DNA of 64,000 nt from Mycolicibacterium sp. J2 (GCF_026240945.1 NZ_JAPFPY010000006.1:62001-126000), one strand, 5' to 3'. Shown: positions 47,383 through 55,869, counted from the stretch's first letter. Notes: a model not told the origin generated them from the sequence alone. A program made the numbers and translations.

Positions 47383-47399
47383 GTTGCAGGACCGTTGCA
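47383..47399. promoter_or_regulatory. GTTGCA-N5-GTTGCA tandem element upstream of the ALDH-glpK operon
   Basis: GTTGCA at 47383-47388 and 47394-47399 with a five-base spacer, in the 93-base gap between the GAF regulator and the ALDH gene. It matches the elements at 39532 and 40440. Confidence 0.6.
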
Positions 47400-47411
47400 A
47401 CCGGAGCGCGC

Positions 47412-48695
47412 TCAGCCCAGTTCGAAATCGAGTCCGGCCAGATGACCGCCGGCCTGGGCGCGGCCGACCGGGTCGATCGATTCGCTGTTACGCAGCGCCT
47501 CCCAGCCTTCCCGATCGTCACGCCCTTCCGGCATCTCCAGCCACCGCCGCAGGGGCGCCATATCGCCCCGCGAGCATTCGGCCAGCACCGCACCCCGCAT
47601 GCTCGCGGACACCTGCATGCGCAACCGGGCGATCGACGGCGACACCGACTGCGGCAGCAACGGCCCGTGGTAGGCGTTCAGTGCCGCCTCGACGTCACCG
47701 AGGTCGAGCGCATCGAACACCTCGCCGATATCGGTGGTGATGGGCACCAGCAGCCGGTACGGCCGGGACGCCAGGAACTCGGCACCGATGACCTTGCGTA
47801 ACCGCGACATCTCAGCGCGGACGGTCACCACGTCCAGGTCTTTGTCGTCGAGCAGGACGGCGAGATGATCGGCGGACAAGCCTTCGGGATGCCGGCTGAG
47901 CAGCACCAGGATGTCGGCATGCCGGCCCGTGAGCATGGTGGCCCGCAGATGGCCGTACACGTCGGTGGTCACCCAGCGCGGCCGGTCCGAACCGAGCACC
48001 ACCAGATGCGGCTTGCGGGTGGCCGGTTCCGGCGCACATCCGGTCAACCGCAGCAGCGCGAGGTGGCTCTCCACGGCCAGCGCGGTAGCCCTGACCAGCG
48101 CCAACGTCTGTGACGACGCCGCCTGCGGACCGCCGGTCAGGTCGATGGCGCCGAGCAGCGCACCGGTATCGGGGTCGTGCAGCGGTGTCGCGGTGCAACT
48201 CCACGGCTGCACGACGCGGGAGAAATGCTCCGATCCGCGGATCTGCAACTCCCGGTCCAGGGCCAGCGCCGTGCCCGGGGCGTTGGTCCCGGCGCTGCGC
48301 TCGCTCCAGTCCGCACCCGGCACGAAGTTCATCTGTTCGGCTTTTCGGCGGGCTTTCGGATCGCCTTCGACCCACAGCAGGGTGCCGTCGGCCGAGGTCA
48401 CCGCGACGAGAACACCCGCATCGACCGCGTCGTCGACGAGCAGCCGCCGGATGACGGGTAGTGCGGGCGCCAGCGGATGCGCATCGCGCAATCTCGCGAT
48501 GCCGGACGCCACCGCCGCGGGCCGGGCCCGGTCGAAATCCGGGTCAACCCCCTTGGCGAGGCTGCGCTGCCAGCTCTTGGCAACGATGGGCCGGACCGTC
48601 GTGGGTTCCAGCTCAGTGACATCGACCTCGCCGGCCAGGAACAGTTCGTGCACAGCACGCAACTGCCGAGCACTCGGAACCTTGGTCGTCCTCAC
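47412..48695 (-). CDS. GAF-domain transcriptional regulator (AcoR-like N-terminus, no AAA+ domain)
   Basis: The 427-residue product has the N-terminal layout of AcoR/DhaR activators (PIVAKSWQRSLAKGVDPDF, then a GAF region with GTNAPGTALALDRELQIRGSEHFSR and a central GAIDLTGG), but no sigma-54 AAA+ module. The C-terminal half has a winged-helix-like segment (MLTGRHADILVLLSRHPEGLSADHLAVLLDD...VTVRAEMSRLRKVIG) that probably binds DNA. It lies directly upstream of, and codirectional with, the ALDH-DUF779-glpK operon, so it likely controls it in response to an alcohol or aldehyde. Confidence 0.82.
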   Translation of the reverse strand: MRTTKVPSARQLRAVHELFLAGEVDVTELEPTTVRPIVAKSWQRSLAKGVDPDFDRARPAAVASGIARLRDAHPLAPALPVIRRLLVDDAVDAGVLVAVTSADGTLLWVEGDPKARRKAEQMNFVPGADWSERSAGTNAPGTALALDRELQIRGSEHFSRVVQPWSCTATPLHDPDTGALLGAIDLTGGPQAASSQTLALVRATALAVESHLALLRLTGCAPEPATRKPHLVVLGSDRPRWVTTDVYGHLRATMLTGRHADILVLLSRHPEGLSADHLAVLLDDKDLDVVTVRAEMSRLRKVIGAEFLASRPYRLLVPITTDIGEVFDALDLGDVEAALNAYHGPLLPQSVSPSIARLRMQVSASMRGAVLAECSRGDMAPLRRWLEMPEGRDDREGWEALRNSESIDPVGRAQAGGHLAGLDFELG

Positions 48696-48882
48696 AAATG
48701 ATCACGCTCCCGATCACGACCGGTCGCCTCACTGCCTCGGCCGCACCCCACACCATAGCCCCAATTCGCGCCGGTCGGCACGAACCCGAGAGGGTCACCT
48801 AATCTTGCCGCCGGGAGTGCCCTGTCGGACAGAACATTTGAAGACCTTTGTCATGTCGCACCGGGCAATTCAGCGGGGCAGT

Positions 48883-49179
48883 TCAGCGCCCCCAGGCGTT
48901 GGCGGCCTGCCGGTCGGTCGCGGCGATCTCGTCGGCTCCGGCGCGGACGGCGTTGCCCAGCCGGACGAGAATGTCCTGCAGAGCCGATGCCGAGTGATCC
49001 CAGCGCAGCTGTTCGTCGCGGTAGGCCTCGGCCGCCTGGCGGGTCCAGATTTGCTGCAGCGGTGCGATCTGGGCGCGCAGTTCCTCCAGCGCCGCGCTCA
49101 GCCGGGCCGAGGTGGTGTGGATGTCCTGACGCACCGAATACTCGATCTCGTCGAAATTGTAGGAAAGTGTGCTGTCCAT
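48883..49179 (-). CDS. esxT: ESX-4 WXG100-family protein EsxT
   Basis: The 98-residue helical hairpin protein contains LSYNFDEIEYSVRQDIHTT, which matches EsxT, and a turn with WTR in place of WxG, as known for EsxT. It forms a heterodimer with EsxU, encoded nine bases upstream, and is a substrate of the ESX-4 type VII secretion system. Confidence 0.9.
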   Translation of the reverse strand: MDSTLSYNFDEIEYSVRQDIHTTSARLSAALEELRAQIAPLQQIWTRQAAEAYRDEQLRWDHSASALQDILVRLGNAVRAGADEIAATDRQAANAWGR

Positions 49180-49188
49180 GATGGTTCC

Positions 49189-49497
49189 TTACCAGTGGTT
49201 GATGACGGCGCCGATTTGCTGTGAGTGACTCTCACCGGCATCCCGTAAGGCGCGTTCGTTGAGTCGGATGGTGTCGGCGATGCGGGCCAGGGCGGTGTGC
49301 AACGTCAGGGACTCGGCATTCCAGCGGTCGACGACCTCGCGGAAACGCAACGCCGCGGCACCACCCCAGACCGACGGCGGGACCGAACCCATCCGGCCGA
49401 TGAACGCGGCGAGCATGCCCCGGATCTCCTCGTTGCGGTTGTCGATATGCCCTGCGACCGCGTGCATGAGATCGAAATCGGTGTTGAGCGAAGCCAT
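49189..49497 (-). CDS. esxU: ESX-4 WXG100-family protein EsxU
   Basis: The 102-residue helical hairpin protein has WGG at the turn ([20 protein letters not shown]), the WXG100 signature, and lies between esxT and the Rv3446c-type gene, as esxU does in M. tuberculosis. It is the predicted EsxT partner. Confidence 0.9.
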   Translation of the reverse strand: MASLNTDFDLMHAVAGHIDNRNEEIRGMLAAFIGRMGSVPPSVWGGAAALRFREVVDRWNAESLTLHTALARIADTIRLNERALRDAGESHSQQIGAVINHW

Positions 49498-49565
49498 CTG
49501 CTGTCCTCTCGTTGGATGCCGTTACTGTGATTGGACGCCGGCGACACCGGTTCGGTTCCCGTTCG

Positions 49566-50699
49566 TCACGAAATGGCGTGTGCGGAGCGGATCACCGCGT
49601 CGCAGGCGGCCCGCAGCTGCGCCGCCTGACCGGGCGGGCTCTGGCAGCCCACGGCAATACGTACGGTGCCGTCGAGAAAGACGGCCCAGTCTATTTCGCG
49701 TCCGGCTCTGGTTTCGGTGTAGCCGATGACGGTCCGGCCGCCGCGCTCGGCGGGGCTCCGCAGTGTGGTGAAGACGTCAGGATCCTGCCGCCGCAGCGCC
49801 GTATCCAGCGTCGCCGCGGTCGCGGTCAGGTCCGCTTCGGCCCGGGACTGCACGATGAGCACCGCCCGGTCGCTCCCCGGCTCCACGGCTTGCAGACGGC
49901 GCGAACCCGTTCCCGCCGTGACCCGTTCGACGGTCCAGCCGGCCGGCACGCTGGCCACCACCCGCCCTTCGACAACCGATACCGTTGTGTCACGGTCCGG
50001 TTCGCCGAGCAGTGCCCACGTGCTGACCGATACCGCCAGCAGCCCGGCGGTGACGATCCACGGCAGCGCACGGTGCCGCACGTCGACGGTAGAGGTGACG
50101 TCGGCCGGCCCAGCGGCGGCCCGGCACAGGTGCCGATCACCGACGACGACGACATCCATGCCGCCGCGCCGTAACCGGGCCGCGATATCGGTGGCGACGG
50201 CGCGTGCACCGGTCACCGAGGTAGGCACGTCGATGAGCACCGAGGTCGGTTCGCCGAGGCCGGACACCACCGCATCGGCCGGATCGGCCTGCCGCGGAAC
50301 CACCAGCGCCGCGGCCGGCGGCTCGTCGGTGAGGGCGCCCGCCATCACGAACTCGTCGGCGAACTCGACGAACACCTCGACGTCGGGGTGCGCCCGCCGA
50401 TACACCTGTGGGCGTTGCAGCACAACCACTTCCGAGCACTGCCCGGCGGCCGCGGCGCGGACCCGATCCAGCCTGGTGCCGGGCCACCATCCCGGACAGA
50501 TGAGGACGATCTCTCGGCAGGCGTCGCCGACCGCAGTGCGGACGATCTCGCCGAGCACGGTGTCCACCTCGACCATCCGGTCGTCGACGACGGTGTGCTG
50601 GTCGTCGACGGCGGCCAGCCCGGCCCGCACCAGCTCCGCCGGCACCGGACACGGCCCGCGCACCGTCGCCGGACCGAACACGACGGGGGTGCTGGTCAT
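49566..50699 (-). CDS. Type VII secretion-associated protein (Rv3446c family)
   Basis: The 377-residue protein has an N-terminal actin-like half, one transmembrane helix (ALPWIVTAGLLAVSVSTWALL, about residues 208-228) and a C-terminal extracytoplasmic domain (ASVPAGWTVERVTAG). This is the layout of the T7SS-associated Rv3446c family. It overlaps eccC4 by ATGA and precedes esxU. Its exact role in ESX-4 is not established. Confidence 0.85.
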   Translation of the reverse strand: MTSTPVVFGPATVRGPCPVPAELVRAGLAAVDDQHTVVDDRMVEVDTVLGEIVRTAVGDACREIVLICPGWWPGTRLDRVRAAAAGQCSEVVVLQRPQVYRRAHPDVEVFVEFADEFVMAGALTDEPPAAALVVPRQADPADAVVSGLGEPTSVLIDVPTSVTGARAVATDIAARLRRGGMDVVVVGDRHLCRAAAGPADVTSTVDVRHRALPWIVTAGLLAVSVSTWALLGEPDRDTTVSVVEGRVVASVPAGWTVERVTAGTGSRRLQAVEPGSDRAVLIVQSRAEADLTATAATLDTALRRQDPDVFTTLRSPAERGGRTVIGYTETRAGREIDWAVFLDGTVRIAVGCQSPPGQAAQLRAACDAVIRSAHAIS

Positions 50700-52909
50700 G
50701 GCGGGTCCACCCAGGCGATCTGGATGCGTTCGTCCGGTGCCCCGCGGACGGTGAGCGTCGCGCGGCCGGGCGGTAACCGGACCGGCCGGGCAGAACCCAG
50801 GAGCACCCCCTCTTCCGGGCCCGCGCTCATCATCAGGCCGGCGCTACCCAGTTCACGCAGCCCGGCCAGCAGCGGGTCGAACAGAGCTCGCGCGGCTCCA
50901 CCGGACCGGCGGGCCACGATGACGTGCAGGCCCAGATCCCTGGCATGCGGCAGGTATTCGAGCAACGGCCCGAGCGGGTTGCCGGAGGTGGCCGCCACCA
51001 GGTCGTAATCGTCGACGACGAGGTAGATGTCGGGTCCGGACCACCAGGACCGGTCCCGCAGCTGGCGTTGCGTCACGTCGGCACCGGGCCGCCGCCCGCG
51101 TAACTGCGCCAAGACCGGATCGAGGCGGGACTGCACGGTGTCGGCGGAGATGGCGTACCCGGCCAGGTGCCCCGATTGGACCACCCCGAGCAGGCTGCGC
51201 CGGTAGTCGACGATGAGCAGCTGCACGTCCTGAGGACTGCCGGAGCGGGCGAGGGCCAGACACAATGTCCGCAGCGTGGCCGTCTTCCCACAGCCGATGT
51301 CACCGAGCACGATCAGATGCTGATGTTCCGCGAAATCGATTGCCACCGTGCGCATTGCACTTTCTCCGATGCCGATGGGGATGGAACCGCCGGGGTCGGT
51401 CACGGCGAGTGGTGGGCCGTCGGGCCAGATCAGCATCTCCGGGAGCGCCTCGATGCGCGGTGCCGCCGCGTCGCCGTGGCGCGCGCGGAGCGCCTGTACC
51501 GCGGCCGCTGTGTCCAGGCCGAACAGGGTGGGCCGGGCGATCACCGCGAACAGGCCGTCGCGAGTGAGGCTGGCACCGGGCCCACGGCCGGTGAGCAGGC
51601 GGGCACGTCGGCGATCGGTCTCCGATTCGGCGGGCTCACCGAGCCGGAGTTCGATACGGGTACCGAGCTGGTCCTTGAGCGCGGGCCGCAGCTCGGCCCA
51701 GCGTGACGCCGCGACGACGACGTGGATGCCGTGTGCCAGACCGTTGGCGGCCAGGGCGGTGATGCCGTCCTCCAGACCGTCGCACACCTGGCGCAGGGCG
51801 GCCCACCCGTCGACCACCAGGAACACCTCGCCCTGATCGTCGGGCAGGTTGGCCTCCCGCCGCCGGAGCAGGTCGTGCAAGTGCCGCACGGCGCGCTGGG
51901 CCAGTTCGGCGTCGGCCCGGCCGGCGTAGACACCGGTGTGCGGCAAGGCTTCCAACGGCGCCAGTGCACCGCCGCCGAAGTCGAGCAGGTAACACTGCAC
52001 GGCGGCGGGATCGTGCGTGGCAGCCAGTCCCAGCACGATCGTGCACAGCGCCGTCGACTTCCCGGACTGGGTGGCGCCGACCACCGCGGCGTGACCGGTC
52101 GCGCCGGTCAGGTCGATGAGCAGAGGGTCATGCCGTTGCGCGAACGCGTTGTCCACCAGCCCCACCGGCATCCGCAGCGGACCGGTGCCATGTGCGCGCA
52201 GCAGATCGCCGAGGGATGGCGATCGGTCCAGCGGGGTCAGCCACACCCGGTGCGCCGGCGTGCCGTGGCCGGCCATCCGATCCAAGACGCTGTCCAGCAG
52301 CGTGGACTGCCTGCCCGGCCAGCGCGCCGCGCGGTCCGGCACCGGTGCCGCGGTGAACGGGCGCAGGGCAGTACCCGGTGCCGCTGCGGCGAGGGGACCC
52401 GAGACCGGCCCCGAGACGTACGCGGTGTGGAACCGGACGGTCTCACCCGTCGGCGTCCGCAGGTACGCCGCCCCCGGTGCGGCGGGCAGCTGATAGGCAT
52501 CCGGGGTGCCCAGCACGGCGCGGGATTCCCCCGTCGAGAAGGTACGCAGGCATATCCGGTAGGACAGGTGCGTGTCCAGGCCCCGCATCCGGCCTTCGTC
52601 GAAACGCTGGCTGGCCAACAGCAGGTGCATGCCCAGCGATCGGCCGACGCGGCCGATGGCAACGAAGAGATCGGCGAAATCGGGCTGCTGGCTGAGCAGT
52701 TCGGAGAACTCGTCGACGACGATGAACAACACCGGCAATGCAGGCAGATCGGCACCCGCGGCCCGCGCGCGGCGGTAGTCGTGCACACCGGCCAGGTTGC
52801 CTGCGGCCCGCAACAGCTCCTGCCGCCGGTTCATCTCACCGGTCAGCGCGTCCCGCATGCGTTCCACCAGGTGCGCGTCGTCGGCGAGGTTGGTGATGAC
52901 GGCCGCCAC
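50696..52909 (-). CDS. eccC4: ESX-4 ATPase EccC4, 5' truncated by an inserted element
   Basis: What remains is 737 codons from GTG 52909, against about 1,200 residues for a full EccC. The end of ATPase domain 1 (FIVVDEFSELL, HLLLASQRFDEG), all of domain 2 (Walker A GATQSGKST, YLLDFGGG) and all of domain 3 (GDIGCGKTAT, LLIVDYRRS) are present. Upstream, the frame continues with family-like TFFGLDRAAHVA to about 52939, right after where DFKGGA is expected, and then becomes unrelated and meets a stop at 52955-52957. The membrane helices and the first Walker A are missing. The 5' half presumably lies beyond the inserted element, outside the window. As it stands, ESX-4 should be non-functional. Confidence 0.92.
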   Translation of the reverse strand: MAAVITNLADDAHLVERMRDALTGEMNRRQELLRAAGNLAGVHDYRRARAAGADLPALPVLFIVVDEFSELLSQQPDFADLFVAIGRVGRSLGMHLLLASQRFDEGRMRGLDTHLSYRICLRTFSTGESRAVLGTPDAYQLPAAPGAAYLRTPTGETVRFHTAYVSGPVSGPLAAAAPGTALRPFTAAPVPDRAARWPGRQSTLLDSVLDRMAGHGTPAHRVWLTPLDRSPSLGDLLRAHGTGPLRMPVGLVDNAFAQRHDPLLIDLTGATGHAAVVGATQSGKSTALCTIVLGLAATHDPAAVQCYLLDFGGGALAPLEALPHTGVYAGRADAELAQRAVRHLHDLLRRREANLPDDQGEVFLVVDGWAALRQVCDGLEDGITALAANGLAHGIHVVVAASRWAELRPALKDQLGTRIELRLGEPAESETDRRRARLLTGRGPGASLTRDGLFAVIARPTLFGLDTAAAVQALRARHGDAAAPRIEALPEMLIWPDGPPLAVTDPGGSIPIGIGESAMRTVAIDFAEHQHLIVLGDIGCGKTATLRTLCLALARSGSPQDVQLLIVDYRRSLLGVVQSGHLAGYAISADTVQSRLDPVLAQLRGRRPGADVTQRQLRDRSWWSGPDIYLVVDDYDLVAATSGNPLGPLLEYLPHARDLGLHVIVARRSGGAARALFDPLLAGLRELGSAGLMMSAGPEEGVLLGSARPVRLPPGRATLTVRGAPDERIQIAWVDPP

Positions 52910-52936
52910 GTGCGCGGCCCGGTCCAGGCCAAAGAA

Positions 52937-52945
52937 TGTGTGATG
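52937..52945. other. Left junction of the inserted element within eccC4
   Basis: EccC4-like coding sequence ends at about 52939 (codon for Thr of TFFGL), and to its right the sequence is phage-like. This is the presumed attL or attR core. The exact crossover cannot be fixed without the other end. Confidence 0.6.
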
Positions 52946-53097
52946 TCTACACCCTTATCCAGTTCTCACAAGGGAGTCCCACTCGTGGACGAGATTCCAC
53001 CACGCCGGGCCCGCGCGCCACCATCGAGTACAAGCCACCGACATAGTTCCTTCGAGGAATTTTGGTTTGGTGGCTTCGTCGTATCGAGCACTCAGCC

Positions 53098-53126
53098 AAA
53101 GGGTGTCATTTGAAATGCGCCCCTTT
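53098..53126. repeat. Palindrome copy 1 (ATTTGAAAT core)
   Basis: A 29-base palindrome centred on G53112, with arms matching at 11 of 14 positions, contains AAAGGGTGTCATTTGAAATG. Related sequences with the same core occur at 56131-56157 (- orientation) and 56162-56188 in the same element. It may be a binding site for an element-encoded regulator. Confidence 0.55.
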
Positions 53127-53139
53127 GCCGAAAGACTGA

Positions 53140-53196
53140 AGGCGGCTCCCCTGCCAGGGAACCGCCTCCGGTGACCTCAACCCCCTGCCAGGGGTT
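53140..53196 (+). terminator. Two stem-loops with CTGCCA loops upstream of the + module
   Basis: A stem 53140-53150/53157-53167 (one mismatch) and a stem 53179-53184/53191-53196 both carry the six-base loop CTGCCA. They precede the first + strand gene. They could be terminators that insulate the module from outside transcription, or leader elements. Confidence 0.45.
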
Positions 53197-53226
53197 TCGC
53201 ATCAAGTACACGAGGAGCGTACTCCC

Positions 53227-53505
53227 ATGCGCAAAAATCGCGCAACCCTTTCCCCCATTCCAGGCGATTCATCGGTTACAGCGGTTACGTCGGTTACTCC
53301 CCGCCGGCTCGATGACAGCGTCAACCGTGTCGATGTCATCCGAGCCGACCTGAACACCGTCCTGCATGAGCTGGCCAGCGACAACGCCCCCATGTTCGTG
53401 GTGGTCGACGTCGTCAACGCGCTGTATCACCTGCGTGCCGCTGCGGTGCTGATCGACCAAGCGAACGACCGCCTAGAGCGCGCTATTGCGGAGGTGGCGC
53501 GATGA
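53227..53505 (+). CDS. Small phage protein of unknown function
   Basis: The 92-residue product starts at ATG 53227 behind GAGGAG (53213-53218). The N-terminus is Ser/Thr/Val-rich (SVTAVTSVTPRR), and the rest is predicted helical with a hydrophobic core (VVVDVVNALYHLRAAAVLIDQANDRLERAI). No family is recognised. It overlaps the next gene by four bases and is first in the + strand module. Confidence 0.7.
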   Translation: MRKNRATLSPIPGDSSVTAVTSVTPRRLDDSVNRVDVIRADLNTVLHELASDNAPMFVVVDVVNALYHLRAAAVLIDQANDRLERAIAEVAR

Positions 53506-53873
53506 CGACCAGCCCGCACATCACCTTCCACGTCGCCGCGCCCGCAGAGCGCACCGCCTTTGGACACATCGGCGGTAGACCGGTCATCTACATCGGATGG
53601 ATTTTCACCGGCGATCAGCACCCGTCGCATGTCCGTGCGCACGGCGGCTTGGTGACGTTCATTCCCAAAATCAACGGCCGGCCCGGTGACCTCGAAACCA
53701 TGCATCGCGCATGGAATATCAACGCCGATCGCGACCATGTGTACTCGTTCCAGACGCGCAGTGGTCGGACGGGATGGTTCGGCGCGGTCTACGTCTACGT
53801 GAAGGTGGACGAGGCCATCGCAGAGATCCTGGCGGAAGCTGAGGCGACCGATTCGGCGGGGGTGCAGCGATGA
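53502..53873 (+). CDS. Phage protein of unknown function
   Basis: The 123-residue product is predicted mixed alpha/beta with many aromatics (VIYIGWIFTGDQHP, GWFGAVYVYVKVDEAIAEIL). No known domain is evident. It overlaps both neighbours by four bases (ATGA), so the module is translationally coupled. Confidence 0.7.
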   Translation: MTTSPHITFHVAAPAERTAFGHIGGRPVIYIGWIFTGDQHPSHVRAHGGLVTFIPKINGRPGDLETMHRAWNINADRDHVYSFQTRSGRTGWFGAVYVYVKVDEAIAEILAEAEATDSAGVQR

Positions 53874-54793
53874 CCGCCGCGCACGAGGCCCCGCACGTCG
53901 CGTTGGCCCGCCAAACGCGGCAGGAGGCGTTGAAGTACCGGTGCCCGTTCTGCCACGCCGATCCAGGCCAGTTGTGCCGCACGCACCGCGGGAGGGGCCG
54001 GGAGTTGGACTACTCGCACTCCCGCCGGATCGCCCTGTCTAGACCCGTCCCGACCGTGCGTGAGCAAGCTCCCGGGCGAACCAACGCGCTCTGCTGCGTG
54101 TGCGGGAACCTGCGCACCGTCAGCACCGACTACCGGCGCGTGCAAGACCCCAACTACTCCTACAACGGGCACAACCACCGTGAAGGCTGGCGGATGACTC
54201 AGTCCCTCAAGTGCGACGCTTGCGGGGAGTCGACCCGGCACGCGATCCTCATCAACGAAGATGGGCGGTACGGGCGCCACCGTGACTACGACGAAATCCG
54301 GCAACGGTACGTCCTCGGCGGCGATTGGCCGGACGAAAGATTCGCCCCCGATCGGGACCGCATGAGAGCCGAGTATTTCGCGATGTTTCCGCGCAACCCC
54401 AACCTTCAGCACGGGTACTGGCTCGATGACGCCGATAAGTGCCGTGCGGCCGGTGAGAAAACGATGAAGGGCTTGTGTGGCGCGGACACGGACGTGCCGG
54501 CGACGGACGACAGCGCCTTAGACAGTCCGCCGGGGGAACTGCACAAACCGGCTCCGATTGACTGGGACACCGAGTTTGAGGATCCCGAGACGGGCTTGTG
54601 GTGGGTCGAGATGCAATGTGTGGATTGCATGCGTGTGGCCAACGAGTGGAAACGGCAGCGGCGTCGGGAGCGCCTTCAAATGTTGCTCGCCTTTTTCGCC
54701 GTGGACCAGGTTCGGATCCCGGACGATGGTGTCGGCACGCTGGTTGACCACCTAGAGAAGTTGTTCGAGCGAGTGAAGGGGGACGGGGCTTGA
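53870..54793 (+). CDS. Zinc-finger-rich phage protein
   Basis: The 307-residue product has four likely metal sites: CPFC-x7-C with a following HSRR (about residues 25-55, the CPxC...PGxxC...H pattern common in actinophage zinc-finger proteins), CCVCGN, CDACGES and CVDCMRVAN. The C-terminus is basic and then leucine-rich (KRQRRRERLQMLLAFF). A nucleic-acid-binding or regulatory role is likely but unproven. Confidence 0.75.
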   Translation: MTAAHEAPHVALARQTRQEALKYRCPFCHADPGQLCRTHRGRGRELDYSHSRRIALSRPVPTVREQAPGRTNALCCVCGNLRTVSTDYRRVQDPNYSYNGHNHREGWRMTQSLKCDACGESTRHAILINEDGRYGRHRDYDEIRQRYVLGGDWPDERFAPDRDRMRAEYFAMFPRNPNLQHGYWLDDADKCRAAGEKTMKGLCGADTDVPATDDSALDSPPGELHKPAPIDWDTEFEDPETGLWWVEMQCVDCMRVANEWKRQRRRERLQMLLAFFAVDQVRIPDDGVGTLVDHLEKLFERVKGDGA

Positions 54794-55395
54794 AGTTCAA
54801 CAGCATGGAAGAACTCTTGGCCGCGCACCGTGCAGGCAATGGTGACCCGCTTCCCGTCAGTGTCGAGGAGTACCGGCGCCTTGAGGTGAAGGTTCACGCC
54901 GAGCGGCTCAACAGCGCTTTGGAGCGACTCAATGCCGGCGAGACGGACTGGAAAGCGCTGAGCTACATGATGGGTGACCGGGAACTGCCAACGCTCCTGT
55001 ACTACGTATGGCCACGCTTGCCGCCAGATCAGTTGATCAAGGCGGTAGGTAACGCGTGGACCCATGGTGATGTGCCCGAGAAGCACTTTCCGCGACGCGA
55101 GTGGCTGCCGATCTTCCGGGCTGCTGGCTACCACGAGGACGAAGCACGGGCAGAGCCGCCCGACAGGATCACGTTGTGGCGCGGCGGGGTCCGCCGGACG
55201 GGTATGGCGTGGACCGCCGACCGTGAACGCGCGGAGTGGTTCCAACACCGCTGGGACGCCATCCAGCCCGGCAAGCTGTGGACCGTGACAGTGAAGGCGG
55301 AGCGGCTTCTAGCCCATTACCACGGTGAGTACCGCCGCGAAGACGAGTACGTCATCGATGCCACTGGGCTGCGTCCCAGAGAGGTTGTTGCGTAG
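54790..55395 (+). CDS. Putative ADP-ribosyltransferase-like phage protein
   Basis: The 201-residue product starts at TTG 54790 (overlapping the previous stop). The C-terminal half has the order of features of R-S-E class ADP-ribosyltransferases: RITLWRGG (Arg strand), GMAWTADRERAEWFQHRW (the S/T motif and following helix), and REDEYVIDATGL (an ExE-like acidic pair). The N-terminal 120 residues are helical. The call is by motif order only; catalytic activity and target are unknown. Confidence 0.55.
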   Translation: MKFNSMEELLAAHRAGNGDPLPVSVEEYRRLEVKVHAERLNSALERLNAGETDWKALSYMMGDRELPTLLYYVWPRLPPDQLIKAVGNAWTHGDVPEKHFPRREWLPIFRAAGYHEDEARAEPPDRITLWRGGVRRTGMAWTADRERAEWFQHRWDAIQPGKLWTVTVKAERLLAHYHGEYRREDEYVIDATGLRPREVVA

Positions 55396-55410
55396 CCGAT
55401 TACCGTCATG

Positions 55411-55443
55411 CGCAGGGGGTAGGTCTGAGACCTACCCCCTGCG
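55411..55443. terminator. Bidirectional stem-loop between convergent genes
   Basis: Perfect 15-base arms (55411-55425 and 55429-55443) around a TGA loop lie between the ends of two convergent genes, 15 bases after the + module. It should stop transcription from both sides. Confidence 0.75.
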
Positions 55444-55448
55444 TCATG

Positions 55449-55676
55449 TCACGGGTGTTGCAGCTCAGCGGCCAGTTGGTCGATCTGCAGGCCCGACGCG
55501 ACAAGGCAATTGCCTTCATCGGCCAGCGCATACGGGCCGTACTGGCTAAACCAACGGCTGGACTCGCGGTACTTCACCAGCCGCAAACCTTGGCGGGAAG
55601 CGATCTTGCGGAGCTTGGATTCAGAGTGCATGGGTCTACCCTTCGGGTCGATTACTGGGATTCGAACCCGCGCCAT
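55449..55676 (-). CDS. Small basic phage protein of unknown function
   Basis: The 75-residue product from ATG 55676 opens with MARVRIPVIDPKGRPMHSES and has a basic middle (KLRKIASRQGLRLVKYRES). The frame could begin at GTG 55700. The first codons happen to spell GGGTTCGAATCCC, identical to a tRNA T-arm core, but no tRNA folds here. No family is recognised. Confidence 0.55.
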   Translation of the reverse strand: MARVRIPVIDPKGRPMHSESKLRKIASRQGLRLVKYRESSRWFSQYGPYALADEGNCLVASGLQIDQLAAELQHP

Positions 55677-55822
55677 GCCATGCCCTGAAAGAACGTGCAC
55701 CTCGAAACCGCGGAGGCCACTGAACGACAGGTTACCACCAGCATCATGACGGTGGTTGCTGGCGTCGACAACCAGGGCAGGTCATGGGCAGTTATGGCAG
55801 TCACGACCATGGTTGGGCAACT

Positions 55823-55869
55823 GTTGCGCTGAAAGCAACGGTAACTGTCCAACGCGTTGGACAGTTTTT
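55823..55869 (+). terminator. Stem-loop followed by a 24-base perfect palindrome and T run
   Basis: GTTGC (55823-55827) and GCAAC (55835-55839) form a small stem. Bases 55843-55866 are then a perfect palindrome whose right end runs into five T (55865-55869). On the + strand this looks like an intrinsic terminator; the palindrome could also be an operator. Confidence 0.5.

Noticed and set aside
53140..53196. Short CRISPR-like pair of CCCCTGCCAGGG repeats
   Set aside because: There are only two copies, each the centre of a different stem-loop, without regular spacers or cas genes.
55600..55676. Possible tRNA on the - strand, because GGGTTCGAATCCC (55657-55669) matches a T-arm core
   Set aside because: The five-base T stem does not pair fully and no acceptor, D or anticodon arms can be folded around it; the bases are codons of a small phage protein.
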